Positions 1-7,193 of a DNA stretch of 25,447 nt are shown here, in pieces. Within the stretch, counting starts at the first letter, position 1. The number at the start of each line of letters is the position of its first letter. The stretch is from a virus. Where the stretch lies: the IMG/VR virus record IMGVR_UViG_3300036716_001542, positions 1 to 25,447 of that record; one strand, 5' to 3'. The notes under the pieces were generated by a model, which was given only the letters and a program-made list of their open reading frames with translations, had not been told where the DNA came from and made no database searches. The translations under genes were made by a program, and so were the position numbers.

Positions 1-1676
1 CCCATTGTTACTCCTGATAAATCTTTAACAAAAGGAATAAATTCTTCAGGTAGTTTAAAATTTAAAACATCGTCTATTCCAACTCCTACTCCCGTTACTT
101 GTATTTGGCTAATATAAGATTCAGTTCCAGGAAGAGGATAAATATCTTTTATAACATCTAAAACTTGCCCGGAATTATCTTCATCTGGGTTTGGAAGTTT
201 ATCAATTTGTTCTGAAATAGAAACGCCTTTATCTCCCTTACTTACCTCTGATTTAGTTTGATATGTGCTAGAGTTTTCAGATGATATCGCAGTTCTTTCT
301 CCAAACAAACCTTTCTCTGTTCTTTCCCCTATCTCATTAGACTTTAAATATCCTTGCTTTGCAGTCTCAGCTTTTGTGGCATCATACTTAGGGCTAACTG
401 CAGCCATTAAAGAAACAGCAGTCTCTTCCCTAGCCTCTACACCGTCTCTCATTATTTTTTCAATAGTCTTGTCTGAAGTGCCATCATTATATTGAATAAC
501 ATACGAAGTATCTGTCTCGTAAACATTACCTATGGAGTTGTTATTGGCTTTAATTTTTTGTAAAGATTCACCAGCAACTGCACCACCAGAAGTTAAATCT
601 AAAGCCAAACCATAGCCTATCTCTCCTTCTTGTTTAGAAATTCTTTCACCAGGACTTGGTCTTGACGGAGTAGGCGTAGGCATAGCCGTTTGAACCTTAT
701 CAATCCGTGACTCAAACTCTTGCTCTAGCCTTTCTCTTACCGCCGTCTCTTGAGCATCGGTTAACTTAGGGACTAAATTACCAGAGCTTGGCTGTCTAGG
801 GTCAGGCGCTAAAAGTATCTTGGAAGCATCCCCTTCGGCTTGAAAAGAATTTTGAGTAAAGCCATATCCACCAATCCAATCCGTAAGCATACTACCTACG
901 TTCGTAGAATTGGTCATCATTGAATCAATCCAATTTTTTTTAGCGGTTATGTATTCATCACTTAACCTAGCGTTTTCCTCTGTTTTTACTCCACCCACAT
1001 TTTGAGCTAACACTATTTTGGCTAAATTATCTACCCCTTGCTGTACGTTTGCGTTCCAATCGTACTTATCTATTTTTATGTTAAGCCTATTTTTTAAAGC
1101 TTGCATGGTAGAAAAGTCATTAGGGTCTTTACTAAGTTCGTTAATACCTCCTTTTCCGGGAACTGTTTTGCCTATGCTGAATTGTCCATTGGTAGGGTTT
1201 ACATATAACCTGTGGTTTTGAAAGTTAGAGAACCCTTCAATCTGCTCCATTAAATACTGTTCTTGAGCAGCACTAACTCCTGATTGCAGGCGCTCCATCT
1301 TTTCTTTGTACTTGGTATCGTATCCTTTAACCAGAGCTAACATTTCATTAGTTCCGTCTATAGCGTTTTGCCTCTGTACATTATAATCTTTTAATCTTAA
1401 CTGACCACTTCTCAATAGTCTATCTTGCATTAGCCTAACCTCTTGAATACTGTTAGCTCCATCTAAAAAGAATTGATTAATACCAGTGTGTCCACTTCCC
1501 TCTGCTTCAGTAAGAACTTTAGAGAACTCCCTTGAGGCATCGTCTATTTCTTTTTTCTTAGTTTCTCTTGCATCTCTTTCCTCAAGAAGCATATCACTAA
1601 TGCCACTTCCAATAGAAGACCAATCTATTTCATTGGCAACTTCTCTTTTAACGTAACCTGCATATGTCTTTGCCAT
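1..1676 (-). CDS. Large internal-virion-type protein, N-terminal part (runs off left edge)
   Basis: An open frame of 558 codons starts with ATG at 1676 (MAKTYAGYVKREV...) and has no stop before the left edge, so the C-terminus is missing. It is largely hydrophilic, with long predicted helices: residues 1-170 are rich in E, K, R and Q (for example EERDARETKKKEIDDASREF). A short Pro/Thr linker (MPTPTPSRPSPGE) lies near residue 335. There is no signal peptide or membrane segment. Its place after the nozzle, cupin-like and Ala/Gln-rich proteins, and the start MAKxYAGYVxR followed by a DxASREF-type helix, resemble the large internal or ejected virion proteins of short-tailed Bacteroidota phages. 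That is recognition from memory, not a search. No enzymatic motif (for example a lytic transglycosylase) was recognised in the visible part. It lies 9 bases after the upstream gene, so it is probably co-transcribed with it. Confidence 0.8.
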   Translation of the reverse strand, partial: MAKTYAGYVKREVANEIDWSSIGSGISDMLLEERDARETKKKEIDDASREFSKVLTEAEGSGHTGINQFFLDGANSIQEVRLMQDRLLRSGQLRLKDYNVQRQNAIDGTNEMLALVKGYDTKYKEKMERLQSGVSAAQEQYLMEQIEGFSNFQNHRLYVNPTNGQFSIGKTVPGKGGINELSKDPNDFSTMQALKNRLNIKIDKYDWNANVQQGVDNLAKIVLAQNVGGVKTEENARLSDEYITAKKNWIDSMMTNSTNVGSMLTDWIGGYGFTQNSFQAEGDASKILLAPDPRQPSSGNLVPKLTDAQETAVRERLEQEFESRIDKVQTAMPTPTPSRPSPGERISKQEGEIGYGLALDLTSGGAVAGESLQKIKANNNSIGNVYETDTSYVIQYNDGTSDKTIEKIMRDGVEAREETAVSLMAAVSPKYDATKAETAKQGYLKSNEIGERTEKGLFGERTAISSENSSTYQTKSEVSKGDKGVSISEQIDKLPNPDEDNSGQVLDVIKDIYPLPGTESYISQIQVTGVGVGIDDVLNFKLPEEFIPFVKDLSGVTM

Positions 1677-1685
1677 AATACTTTA

Positions 1686-2474
1686 TTAACCTCCTATAGT
1701 TGGAGCGATTTGTTTAGCGGGAATATTCTGTAACTGAGGTAAAGTAGAAACCTGGTCTATTGAATTTGTAAAATTTAAACCATCTCCAAACACATCTGGT
1801 AAAAACACATTTTGCCCTTGATATTGTCCGTATAACGTTGGGTTTGCTGCTATAGCATTTTGACTTACCATATTCCCTCCAACACTTGAAAAATCAGGAC
1901 CTTTGCTTTGAAACAAAGGAAGCAATTCATTTTTATAATCTAAAGCTGTTTTTCCCATATTTTTTAATCCTTGAAACCCTTGCTGTACAGCTTGCATTTG
2001 AGACATTTGTGCGTCTCTTGCTGCTTGCTGTGCTCCAGCCACACCCATCATTTCTAAGTTAGCTAAACCAGTTTGAAGCCTAGCATCTTCTTTTGCTCCC
2101 ATCATCTCTAATTCTAAAAGCCTATCCGCTTGAGCTGTTGCAATATTTCTTTGTCCCGCTTGTTGTGCCATTTGAACTCTACCAGCGGTAGCCGCAGCTC
2201 CTCTTCCCTCGGCTTCAGCACCTGCCCGTAAGGCTTGTTCTCCTGAGCTCAGTAGCGCTTCTCGTTCTCGCTCATACGTTTCTTTAGGAAGAGAAATTCC
2301 TTTTAAGTAATTCGTTTCCAGTATTTTTTCTGCTGCTTCCATTGACTTTGCCGCTTCGTCTTCAGCTTTTCTTCTAAGCTTTCCTTGTTTACTGGCTTGA
2401 GCGAAAGACATTCCTGTCCCTGCTGCTGAAAGCCCTAAAGCCGCTATAGTAAAACCTATACCTACTCCTGCCAT
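1686..2474 (-). CDS. Ala/Gln-rich internal-virion-type protein
   Basis: This 262-residue protein starts with ATG at 2474. Residues 1-25 are a hydrophobic, Gly/Ala-rich stretch (MAGVGIGFTIAALGLSAAG) that could be a membrane-insertion helix. Residues 30-170 are a long Ala/Gln/Glu/Met-rich helical region, probably coiled coil, followed by a Gly/Asn/Gln-rich tail. This layout is typical of small ejected internal virion proteins of short-tailed phages (the T7 gp14-like role of moving DNA through the envelope). The homology is inferred from composition and position only. The start overlaps the end of the upstream cupin-like gene by 13 bases, which suggests translational coupling, and the next gene is another internal-virion-type protein. 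It could instead be a tail-attached protein. Confidence 0.75.
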   Translation of the reverse strand: MAGVGIGFTIAALGLSAAGTGMSFAQASKQGKLRRKAEDEAAKSMEAAEKILETNYLKGISLPKETYEREREALLSSGEQALRAGAEAEGRGAAATAGRVQMAQQAGQRNIATAQADRLLELEMMGAKEDARLQTGLANLEMMGVAGAQQAARDAQMSQMQAVQQGFQGLKNMGKTALDYKNELLPLFQSKGPDFSSVGGNMVSQNAIAANPTLYGQYQGQNVFLPDVFGDGLNFTNSIDQVSTLPQLQNIPAKQIAPTIGG

Positions 2475-2980
2475 GATTTTTTTATTTTATTAATAGTTTT
2501 TTTTGGCAAATCTTTATAGTCATTAGTATAAACATCAGCCTCTGCTTGTTCAAAATTTTTTGCTTTAGTTTTATATACACAAGACCAATCTGTATCTTCA
2601 TGTATGTAAAAAACTCTCTGAGCTCCTGCCTTTGTAAATATTGTTTTAGGAGCCTCTATGGTATTAATATCTCCATCATCCCCCAAGTAAGAAACCTTAC
2701 CTCGAAGTAAAAAAGACGGATGGTTTTGTTTATGAATCATAGTTACTACAAACGAACCTTTAGGCATAAAAACTTCACGAGTGTATAAGCCTCCTTCAAT
2801 GTGTTGTTTCAAAGGGAAAAGCTCTTGCATCTCTTTGGACTGAACATCTCCAGATTTGTGTGTTACAACACCTTGCAACTGTTCTAATCGCTTAGAAAAC
2901 TCTGCAATCTTTTCCCACATCATACCTCTATAGGTGGTAATGTTGCTTATTATTTCTACAGGTAAAGCTTCTACACTCAT
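2462..2980 (-). CDS. Cupin-like phage protein
   Basis: This 172-residue protein starts with ATG at 2980. Residues 1-55 are helical. Residues about 57-135 form a beta-rich segment with the pattern of phage cupin (jelly-roll) proteins: LKQHIEGGLYTREVFMPKG, then MIHKQNHPSFLLRGKVSYL, IEAPKTIFTKAG and QRVFYIHEDTDWSCVY. His residues in IHKQNH and YIHED sit where cupins often bind metal. Similar proteins are common in the structural or late regions of many podovirus genomes, where their function is unknown; both a structural role and a sugar- or metal-binding role are possible. A TATCTTTG box lies just upstream. The last 13 bases overlap the start of the next gene. Confidence 0.75.
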   Translation of the reverse strand: MSVEALPVEIISNITTYRGMMWEKIAEFSKRLEQLQGVVTHKSGDVQSKEMQELFPLKQHIEGGLYTREVFMPKGSFVVTMIHKQNHPSFLLRGKVSYLGDDGDINTIEAPKTIFTKAGAQRVFYIHEDTDWSCVYKTKAKNFEQAEADVYTNDYKDLPKKTINKIKKSWQE

Positions 2981-2987
2981 TTAACCA

Positions 2988-2995
2988 CAAAGATA
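2988..2995 (-). promoter_or_regulatory. Possible Bacteroidota -7 box before the cupin-like gene
   Basis: On the minus strand the gap before the ATG at 2980 reads TATCTTTG, a perfect match to the Bacteroidota TAnnTTTG element, ending 8 bases before the start. No TTG was found at the expected 17-23 base spacing upstream, so promoter activity is uncertain. Confidence 0.4.
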
Positions 2996-3001
2996 CTAAT
3001 T

Positions 3002-4816
3002 TTAGGGATAGCTTTTCATTACTTCCGACTCTACTGCAAATAATTCAGTAGGTGTGCTGTCTGTGTTTGTTATTGTGAACTCACAGTAATGACCTAGCAC
3101 CCCATTAGATTCTGCTACTTGGTTTTTAATATACATTATAAACCCGTCTTGTATAGGTAATGCAACAGCTCCACTGATGCTATTGTCTATAACTATATTA
3201 TTAGTAGCATTCTGCAAATCTATGTTAATTGCCTCAACCTTTCCAACCATTTGTATAGCGTTGTACGGAGGTGGAGCATAATACATAATATCGCCAACAC
3301 TCAAGTCACTTCCTATTTCTATAAGAGGATTAGTAGAAAAGTTTATAATAGTACTTGTTCCCACGACACTCACCGAAGAACTTCTTCCGATACCGTTAGC
3401 TGAACGCATAACATATTCATCCGAGCCAGCTGGTTGCGTACCATTATTCCGTATAAAAGCAAACCAAGCCCCTTCTTTCTTTTCAAAAAACGTACTGTCT
3501 ATTGTAGCTCCTGTTTGTATATCACTGTCTAGTGTAACACCCCAAGTAGCATCCGACTCTAAGTTTATAGTTTTAAACAACTTATTCTCTAAAGGCATTT
3601 CATTAAATACGCTCGTAACGGTAGAGTTATACTGTACGTTATAATAATTGTTTCGTAAAGAGTTAGTGTTGTGTCTGTATAAATTACCAGCCTTTAACGA
3701 ATAGAAATAGTTGTTCATTCCAATCATCCAGTCAGCAAAGTAAGAGTAGAATGAAGGCCATCCTTTTGCACTATCGCTATAGCTTAAAGTATACTGTTTG
3801 TCTGGGTCTCCCTGAGGAGGTATTACTGGAGGCTGTAAGTTTGGACAAGTTACGTTGTCAAACTGTAAGTTGTTTTGACCACCCATATATCCGTGGTAAT
3901 AACACTCGTAGCTAATAGTACCATAATTTCCAGTTACGGTTACGGTTACATCTCCATAAAAATACTCATATGTATTTCCATCTAGCCCTGTTTTTAAACC
4001 TGCGCTCGTAGTTCCTGTATAGCTTATCTGACCTGTCTTACCAAAGTTGTGTATAGCAATAGGATGTGTTGAAGGAACTCCTGTCAACACAAAAATACCA
4101 GTTCCTGTTCCGTATAAACCATAGTTACCACCAAACACATAAGAGTTGATTCCTCCAATAGACTGAAATGTTACTGCATTTGTACCGCTTAAACAATAAT
4201 CAGGTGAGGTTGGTATAGGAGTTGGTGTGGGCGTGGGTGTAGGTGTGGGCGTAGGAGTTGGCGTAGGAGTTGGCGTAGGCGTAGGCCCTCCTCCGCATAA
4301 GTTAAATCCTGAGCAATCATATTTATGAGTAACTACACCATTGTTTGCTAACAATAAAGACCCCGTTCCAGTTGCTGGCGTTGAGCCAGGTGTAGCTATA
4401 TAAAACTGATTGCTACCACTAAAAGGAGTATTTAGATTTGCATCTAACCAAAAGTGTTGTGTGCCGCAAGATATACTTGCGTAATCTTGTACGTCGGAGT
4501 ATACTGTTACGGGAGCATTAACACAAACTGTTGGCTTTACAAAAGAACCATTTCCCTGAACCGCATTAAACTGCCAAGCATATGAAGTTACCGGCCCTGG
4601 AGTCGGTGTGGGGGCTGTACATTGAGAACAGCCATTTAAACCATAATAAGAACTATATGCTACTTGTTGACCGCTATTTCTTTGAGCCGTTACTTGCCAG
4701 CAATAACCATATATAGAATATACATCCAAAAGAGTTAGCTGAGGATTCCCTGGAAATGTCCAGTCGTTTTTTACACTAGAGTCATCACAGCGAGTAAATT
4801 CATAATAAAAAGACAT
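3002..4816 (-). CDS. Tail protein: Pro-Thr-linked modules fused to a nozzle-like C-terminal half
   Basis: This 604-residue structural protein starts with ATG at 4816. Residues 1-65 are a small Cys-containing module, followed by a short linker (CTAPTPTPGP) and a second module starting VTSYAW and ending in Cys-rich CSGFNLCGGG. An 11-unit Pro-Thr stalk at about residues 178-199 leads to a third beta-rich module (residues about 205-325). From about residue 338 the sequence changes to a pattern I associate with the C-terminal half of short-tailed Bacteroidota phage nozzle/stabilization proteins: LSYSDSAKGWPSFYSYF, NNYFYSLKAGNLYRHN, RNNYY, FKTINLESDATW and FFEKKEGAWFAFIRNNG. Residues about 490-570 look like a small beta domain (IGSDLSVGDIMYY...). 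The matching N-terminal nozzle half is in the gene at 8005-13677, so this may be the second half of a split protein. The gene follows the glycosyltransferase by 22 bases. Confidence 0.8.
   Translation of the reverse strand: MSFYYEFTRCDDSSVKNDWTFPGNPQLTLLDVYSIYGYCWQVTAQRNSGQQVAYSSYYGLNGCSQCTAPTPTPGPVTSYAWQFNAVQGNGSFVKPTVCVNAPVTVYSDVQDYASISCGTQHFWLDANLNTPFSGSNQFYIATPGSTPATGTGSLLLANNGVVTHKYDCSGFNLCGGGPTPTPTPTPTPTPTPTPTPTPTPIPTSPDYCLSGTNAVTFQSIGGINSYVFGGNYGLYGTGTGIFVLTGVPSTHPIAIHNFGKTGQISYTGTTSAGLKTGLDGNTYEYFYGDVTVTVTGNYGTISYECYYHGYMGGQNNLQFDNVTCPNLQPPVIPPQGDPDKQYTLSYSDSAKGWPSFYSYFADWMIGMNNYFYSLKAGNLYRHNTNSLRNNYYNVQYNSTVTSVFNEMPLENKLFKTINLESDATWGVTLDSDIQTGATIDSTFFEKKEGAWFAFIRNNGTQPAGSDEYVMRSANGIGRSSSVSVVGTSTIINFSTNPLIEIGSDLSVGDIMYYAPPPYNAIQMVGKVEAINIDLQNATNNIVIDNSISGAVALPIQDGFIMYIKNQVAESNGVLGHYCEFTITNTDSTPTELFAVESEVMKSYP
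4220..4285 (-). repeat. 11-unit Pro-Thr coding repeat
   Basis: Eleven consecutive 6-base units of the form ggNgtN (plus strand) encode (PT)11 in the 604-residue tail protein. Unit spelling varies (ggcgta, ggagtt, ggtgtg, ggcgtg, ggtgta), so the dipeptide is conserved better than the DNA. The tract links two compact modules and probably forms an extended stalk. Confidence 0.9.
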
Positions 4817-4833
4817 ATGGTTTTATTTAACTA

Positions 4834-4841
4834 CAAATTTA
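4834..4841 (-). promoter_or_regulatory. Possible -7 box before the 604-residue tail gene
   Basis: The minus strand reads TAAATTTG, a match to TAnnTTTG, about 17 bases before the ATG at 4816. It overlaps the stop codon of the glycosyltransferase. No upstream TTG lies at suitable spacing, so it is a weak candidate. Confidence 0.3.
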
Positions 4842-5702
4842 CGAATTTAATTGCTTTGTCTTTTTACACTCATCGCAATCCTTCTGAATCAAATCAACCC
4901 ATCCTTTTACAGTTCTATTCGTCTCTTTTGTTTTTAATGTATTAATGAAATCCAAATTGTATTTTATTTGTTTTGGATTAAATAAATCTCTGTAAGAATC
5001 ATTTACAATATACTTATGCCACACTACATTTTGAGGTATAGCGTATATATCTAAGCCATATAAGTATATAAGAAGCGAGTATATCTCTTGTTCTTTGTTA
5101 TGTAAAAAAGAATAATCATTCAGAGTAATTGCTTTTGCTAGTCTTGAATCTCCAAAAATATTACCTCCAGATATAGACATCACCTTCTCATATCTTTCTG
5201 TGGTAGTTTTTTGACAGTATGTAAAATCATTTACTAGAGGAAGTTTATCTGGAGTGTATATCGTAGTTATATTTCTTTTGCTATACTGCTCATAGGTTTG
5301 ATTAAAATCAAAAGGTTGTGGAAATGCACTTAACACTGCATTTACAGGAGCTTCTTTATAAGCGTCTATGTAAACACTATCCCATTTTTTTAAAAACCTA
5401 GAATGAGAATCTACACACATAAAATAATTTTCATCATCATACAGTTCTTTTAGTATAATGTTTCTAGCCCATCCGCATCCCATCGCTTCTTCTGACGGTA
5501 TCGTTTTAATTTTAATATTAGTCTTAAATAAAAAGCTCGAAAAGAAACTACATATTCTTGATATCTCCTCTGGAGTGTCTTGTAAAAATAAACCCACCCA
5601 AACCCTACTGGGAAACTGAGCTTTGTCATATAAATCTACAATGGTATTAATTACATCTACATCTTTATACGACGCAATGCTTACAAGTATATTGTTATTC
5701 AT
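4839..5702 (-). CDS. GlcNAc-transferase-like glycosyltransferase (GT60 / PF11397 type)
   Basis: The best start is ATG at 5702 (MNNNILVSIASYKD), giving 287 residues. The frame stays open to a GTG at 5777, but the family-like sequence begins exactly at this ATG. Motifs match the GlcNAc-transferase family that contains Dictyostelium Skp1 hydroxyproline GlcNAc-transferase and trypanosome mucin Thr GlcNAc-transferase: ILVSIASYKD at residues 5-14, DLYDKAQFPSRVWVGLFLQD at 23-42, GCGWARN at 75-81, FMCVDSHSRF with the metal-site-like DSH at 98-100, AVLSAFPQP at 122-130, SGGNIF at 178-183 and NVVWHKY at 225-231. There is no signal peptide, so it acts in the host cytoplasm. The start overlaps the stop of the radical SAM gene by 8 bases (ATGAATAA), which implies coupling. 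The neighbouring hydroxylase and Pro/Thr-rich tail proteins suggest that its acceptor is a Pro-hydroxylated or Thr-rich virion stalk. The acceptor and sugar donor are inferred, not shown. Confidence 0.82.
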   Translation of the reverse strand: MNNNILVSIASYKDVDVINTIVDLYDKAQFPSRVWVGLFLQDTPEEISRICSFFSSFLFKTNIKIKTIPSEEAMGCGWARNIILKELYDDENYFMCVDSHSRFLKKWDSVYIDAYKEAPVNAVLSAFPQPFDFNQTYEQYSKRNITTIYTPDKLPLVNDFTYCQKTTTERYEKVMSISGGNIFGDSRLAKAITLNDYSFLHNKEQEIYSLLIYLYGLDIYAIPQNVVWHKYIVNDSYRDLFNPKQIKYNLDFINTLKTKETNRTVKGWVDLIQKDCDECKKTKQLNS

Positions 5703-6603
5703 ATTTAAATATTGCAGACGAACAAGATGTGCAGATACTATTAAATGCAGTCTGTAAAACTCTTTTACGTTTATCACTCATCCATATATCTTTTAAAGGT
5801 GTTGTCTTTAAATCACCAAAAGTGTAATCCATATGGTAATCATTACAACATAAGAAGACCTCTCCCCTTGGACTTACATGAAGCCACTCTGTGTCTCTTT
5901 TTGTAGAGCAACCGACTACATTACCACTAGGTAATTTACTCTCCATTACATCATCCATAAGCCCTGCCCTATCTATAAGATTCCATTGTTCGTTTATTTT
6001 TATATTCGGAAAAAGCATTTTAGCTATATTAACCTGGGCTTCAAACTCATCTGGTTCTAGCTCTGGAAAGTTTTTTTTCTTGATTATGTTTGACCTTTCA
6101 TTGATACCATTTATCTGAAGTACCAATATGTCTGGATTTAGTAAATTTTGTTCAGCGTATTTAATATTAGATATTAAAGTATCAAACAGAACCTCTTTCA
6201 TTCCTGTTCTTTTTGAAAACAATCTTTTCTCATAAACAGGAGCGTTAATAGCAATCTGCGATACTACGCCAGGGTATTTATTTATAAGGTCTATTTTGTT
6301 TGGCGTAAGAGGCACACCATTGGTTAGAACACAAAGAGTAAGATTATATTTTTGTAAAGCTTGTAACATCTGCTCAAAATACCTATAAAGCAATACCTCA
6401 TTATAGTGAGAGGCATATACAAAATATAAACCTGGGTTTACTAAGTCTCCCTTTAGCTCGCTTATCTGTCTTATTATATCTTCATAAAGCTCAGGAGACA
6501 TTTGACTTATATGTTCTTTAGGATTGCCAATTAAAGATACAGGACAAAACCAACACCCCGCATTACACAGTCCATTAGGGTCTATCTGTATAAAATTTAT
6601 CAT
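5695..6603 (-). CDS. Radical SAM protein with SPASM-like C-terminal cysteines
   Basis: This 302-residue protein starts with ATG at 6603. The radical SAM cluster motif CxxxCxxC is at Cys13, Cys17 and Cys20 (LCNAGCWFC). The following core contains MSPELYEDII, a TNGVPL strand near residues 94-99 and LQINGINE near 162-169. The C-terminus has Cys232, Cys252/253, Cys291 and Cys294 in a SPASM-like layout (VSPRGEVFLCCND, then FGDL, ending ICTSCSS), suggesting an auxiliary iron-sulfur cluster. SPASM enzymes often modify peptides or small molecules, but the substrate here cannot be read from sequence. The ATG overlaps the hydroxylase stop by 4 bases (ATGA), and the stop overlaps the glycosyltransferase start by 8. 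It therefore belongs to a three-gene cassette and probably works on the same substrate, or makes a sugar or precursor for it. Confidence 0.88.
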   Translation of the reverse strand: MINFIQIDPNGLCNAGCWFCPVSLIGNPKEHISQMSPELYEDIIRQISELKGDLVNPGLYFVYASHYNEVLLYRYFEQMLQALQKYNLTLCVLTNGVPLTPNKIDLINKYPGVVSQIAINAPVYEKRLFSKRTGMKEVLFDTLISNIKYAEQNLLNPDILVLQINGINERSNIIKKKNFPELEPDEFEAQVNIAKMLFPNIKINEQWNLIDRAGLMDDVMESKLPSGNVVGCSTKRDTEWLHVSPRGEVFLCCNDYHMDYTFGDLKTTPLKDIWMSDKRKRVLQTAFNSICTSCSSAIFKYE

Positions 6604-7166
6604 TCTATAATTTTATAGTGAGCAAAAAAGTTTCTATAGTATGTGCCTTGAAAATGCTCTAGCCTTCCGTGTGGACAAATAGCAGATTCATATAATAGCA
6701 TATCGCCAGGCTCTAAGTATACCTTATACCATTCTCCATCATGCCCTTTTATATCTAAAGGCCAGTCATCCCCGTTTTCTTTATTTTGGCATCCACATTT
6801 TAAATCCTTATCCACAAGTATTACCGAAGCAATATGATGTGTTTCTATCCTATCTGTATGCTCAATCAAACTTGCGCCTCTAAGATATGACCTTATTCCG
6901 TACATTGCTGAAGGCTCAATATCTACACCCGCAAACTCCCTGTGTATAGGCAGCAGCTGGTTGTGTATTAAATTCCTTATATGTGGTATATGGTCGTAGG
7001 ATATAAGCTCACTATCTCCTTTTATAAAATGGTCCTTGCCTTCAAAAACTTCATTTACTCTTTTATCCTTCAAAAGTTCATAGGAATCTTGTATAATATT
7101 CCATATATACTCCGGAACTTTTACAACATCAAAACCTTTCTCTGTTAATTTAGGTATATCTTTCAT
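6600..7166 (-). CDS. 2-oxoglutarate/Fe(II)-dependent oxygenase, prolyl-hydroxylase type
   Basis: This 188-residue protein starts with ATG at 7166. The double-stranded beta-helix iron site is visible: His103-x-Asp105 (LIEHTDRIETHH) and a distal His166 in CPHGR, followed by LEHFQGTYYRNFFAHYK. The HGR...G..Y.N.F.HY pattern is characteristic of prolyl-4-hydroxylase-like oxygenases. Arg178 is a candidate for the 2-oxoglutarate carboxylate contact. The segment LEPGDMLLYES just before the distal His is also typical. The expected reaction is Fe(II)- and 2-oxoglutarate-dependent hydroxylation, releasing succinate and CO2. No signal peptide is present, so it is cytoplasmic. The gene opens a coupled cassette (4-base overlap with the radical SAM gene) lying between two genes for Pro-Thr-rich tail proteins. 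Proline in those stalks is the obvious candidate substrate, but lysine, a nucleotide or a sugar cannot be excluded. Confidence 0.85.
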   Translation of the reverse strand: MKDIPKLTEKGFDVVKVPEYIWNIIQDSYELLKDKRVNEVFEGKDHFIKGDSELISYDHIPHIRNLIHNQLLPIHREFAGVDIEPSAMYGIRSYLRGASLIEHTDRIETHHIASVILVDKDLKCGCQNKENGDDWPLDIKGHDGEWYKVYLEPGDMLLYESAICPHGRLEHFQGTYYRNFFAHYKIIE

Positions 7167-7181
7167 TGAATTTAATTTGCA

Positions 7182-7189
7182 TAAAGATA
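7182..7189 (-). promoter_or_regulatory. Imperfect -7 box before the enzyme cassette
   Basis: The minus strand reads TATCTTTA, 7 of 8 to the form TATCTTTG seen elsewhere in the window, about 15 bases before the ATG at 7166. It has no TTG at proper spacing. It is a weak candidate for separate transcription of the enzyme cassette. Confidence 0.2.
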
Positions 7190-7193
7190 CAAA

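Noticed and set aside
1-1676. Plus-strand frames at 265-495 and 1018-1221
   Set aside because: They are antisense to the long partial minus-strand gene, which is open for 558 codons, and have no recognisable protein features.
5703-5777. Twenty-five-residue N-terminal extension of the glycosyltransferase from GTG at 5777
   Set aside because: The extension would lie in the radical SAM coding sequence and the family-like N-terminus ILVSIASYKD starts just after the ATG at 5702.
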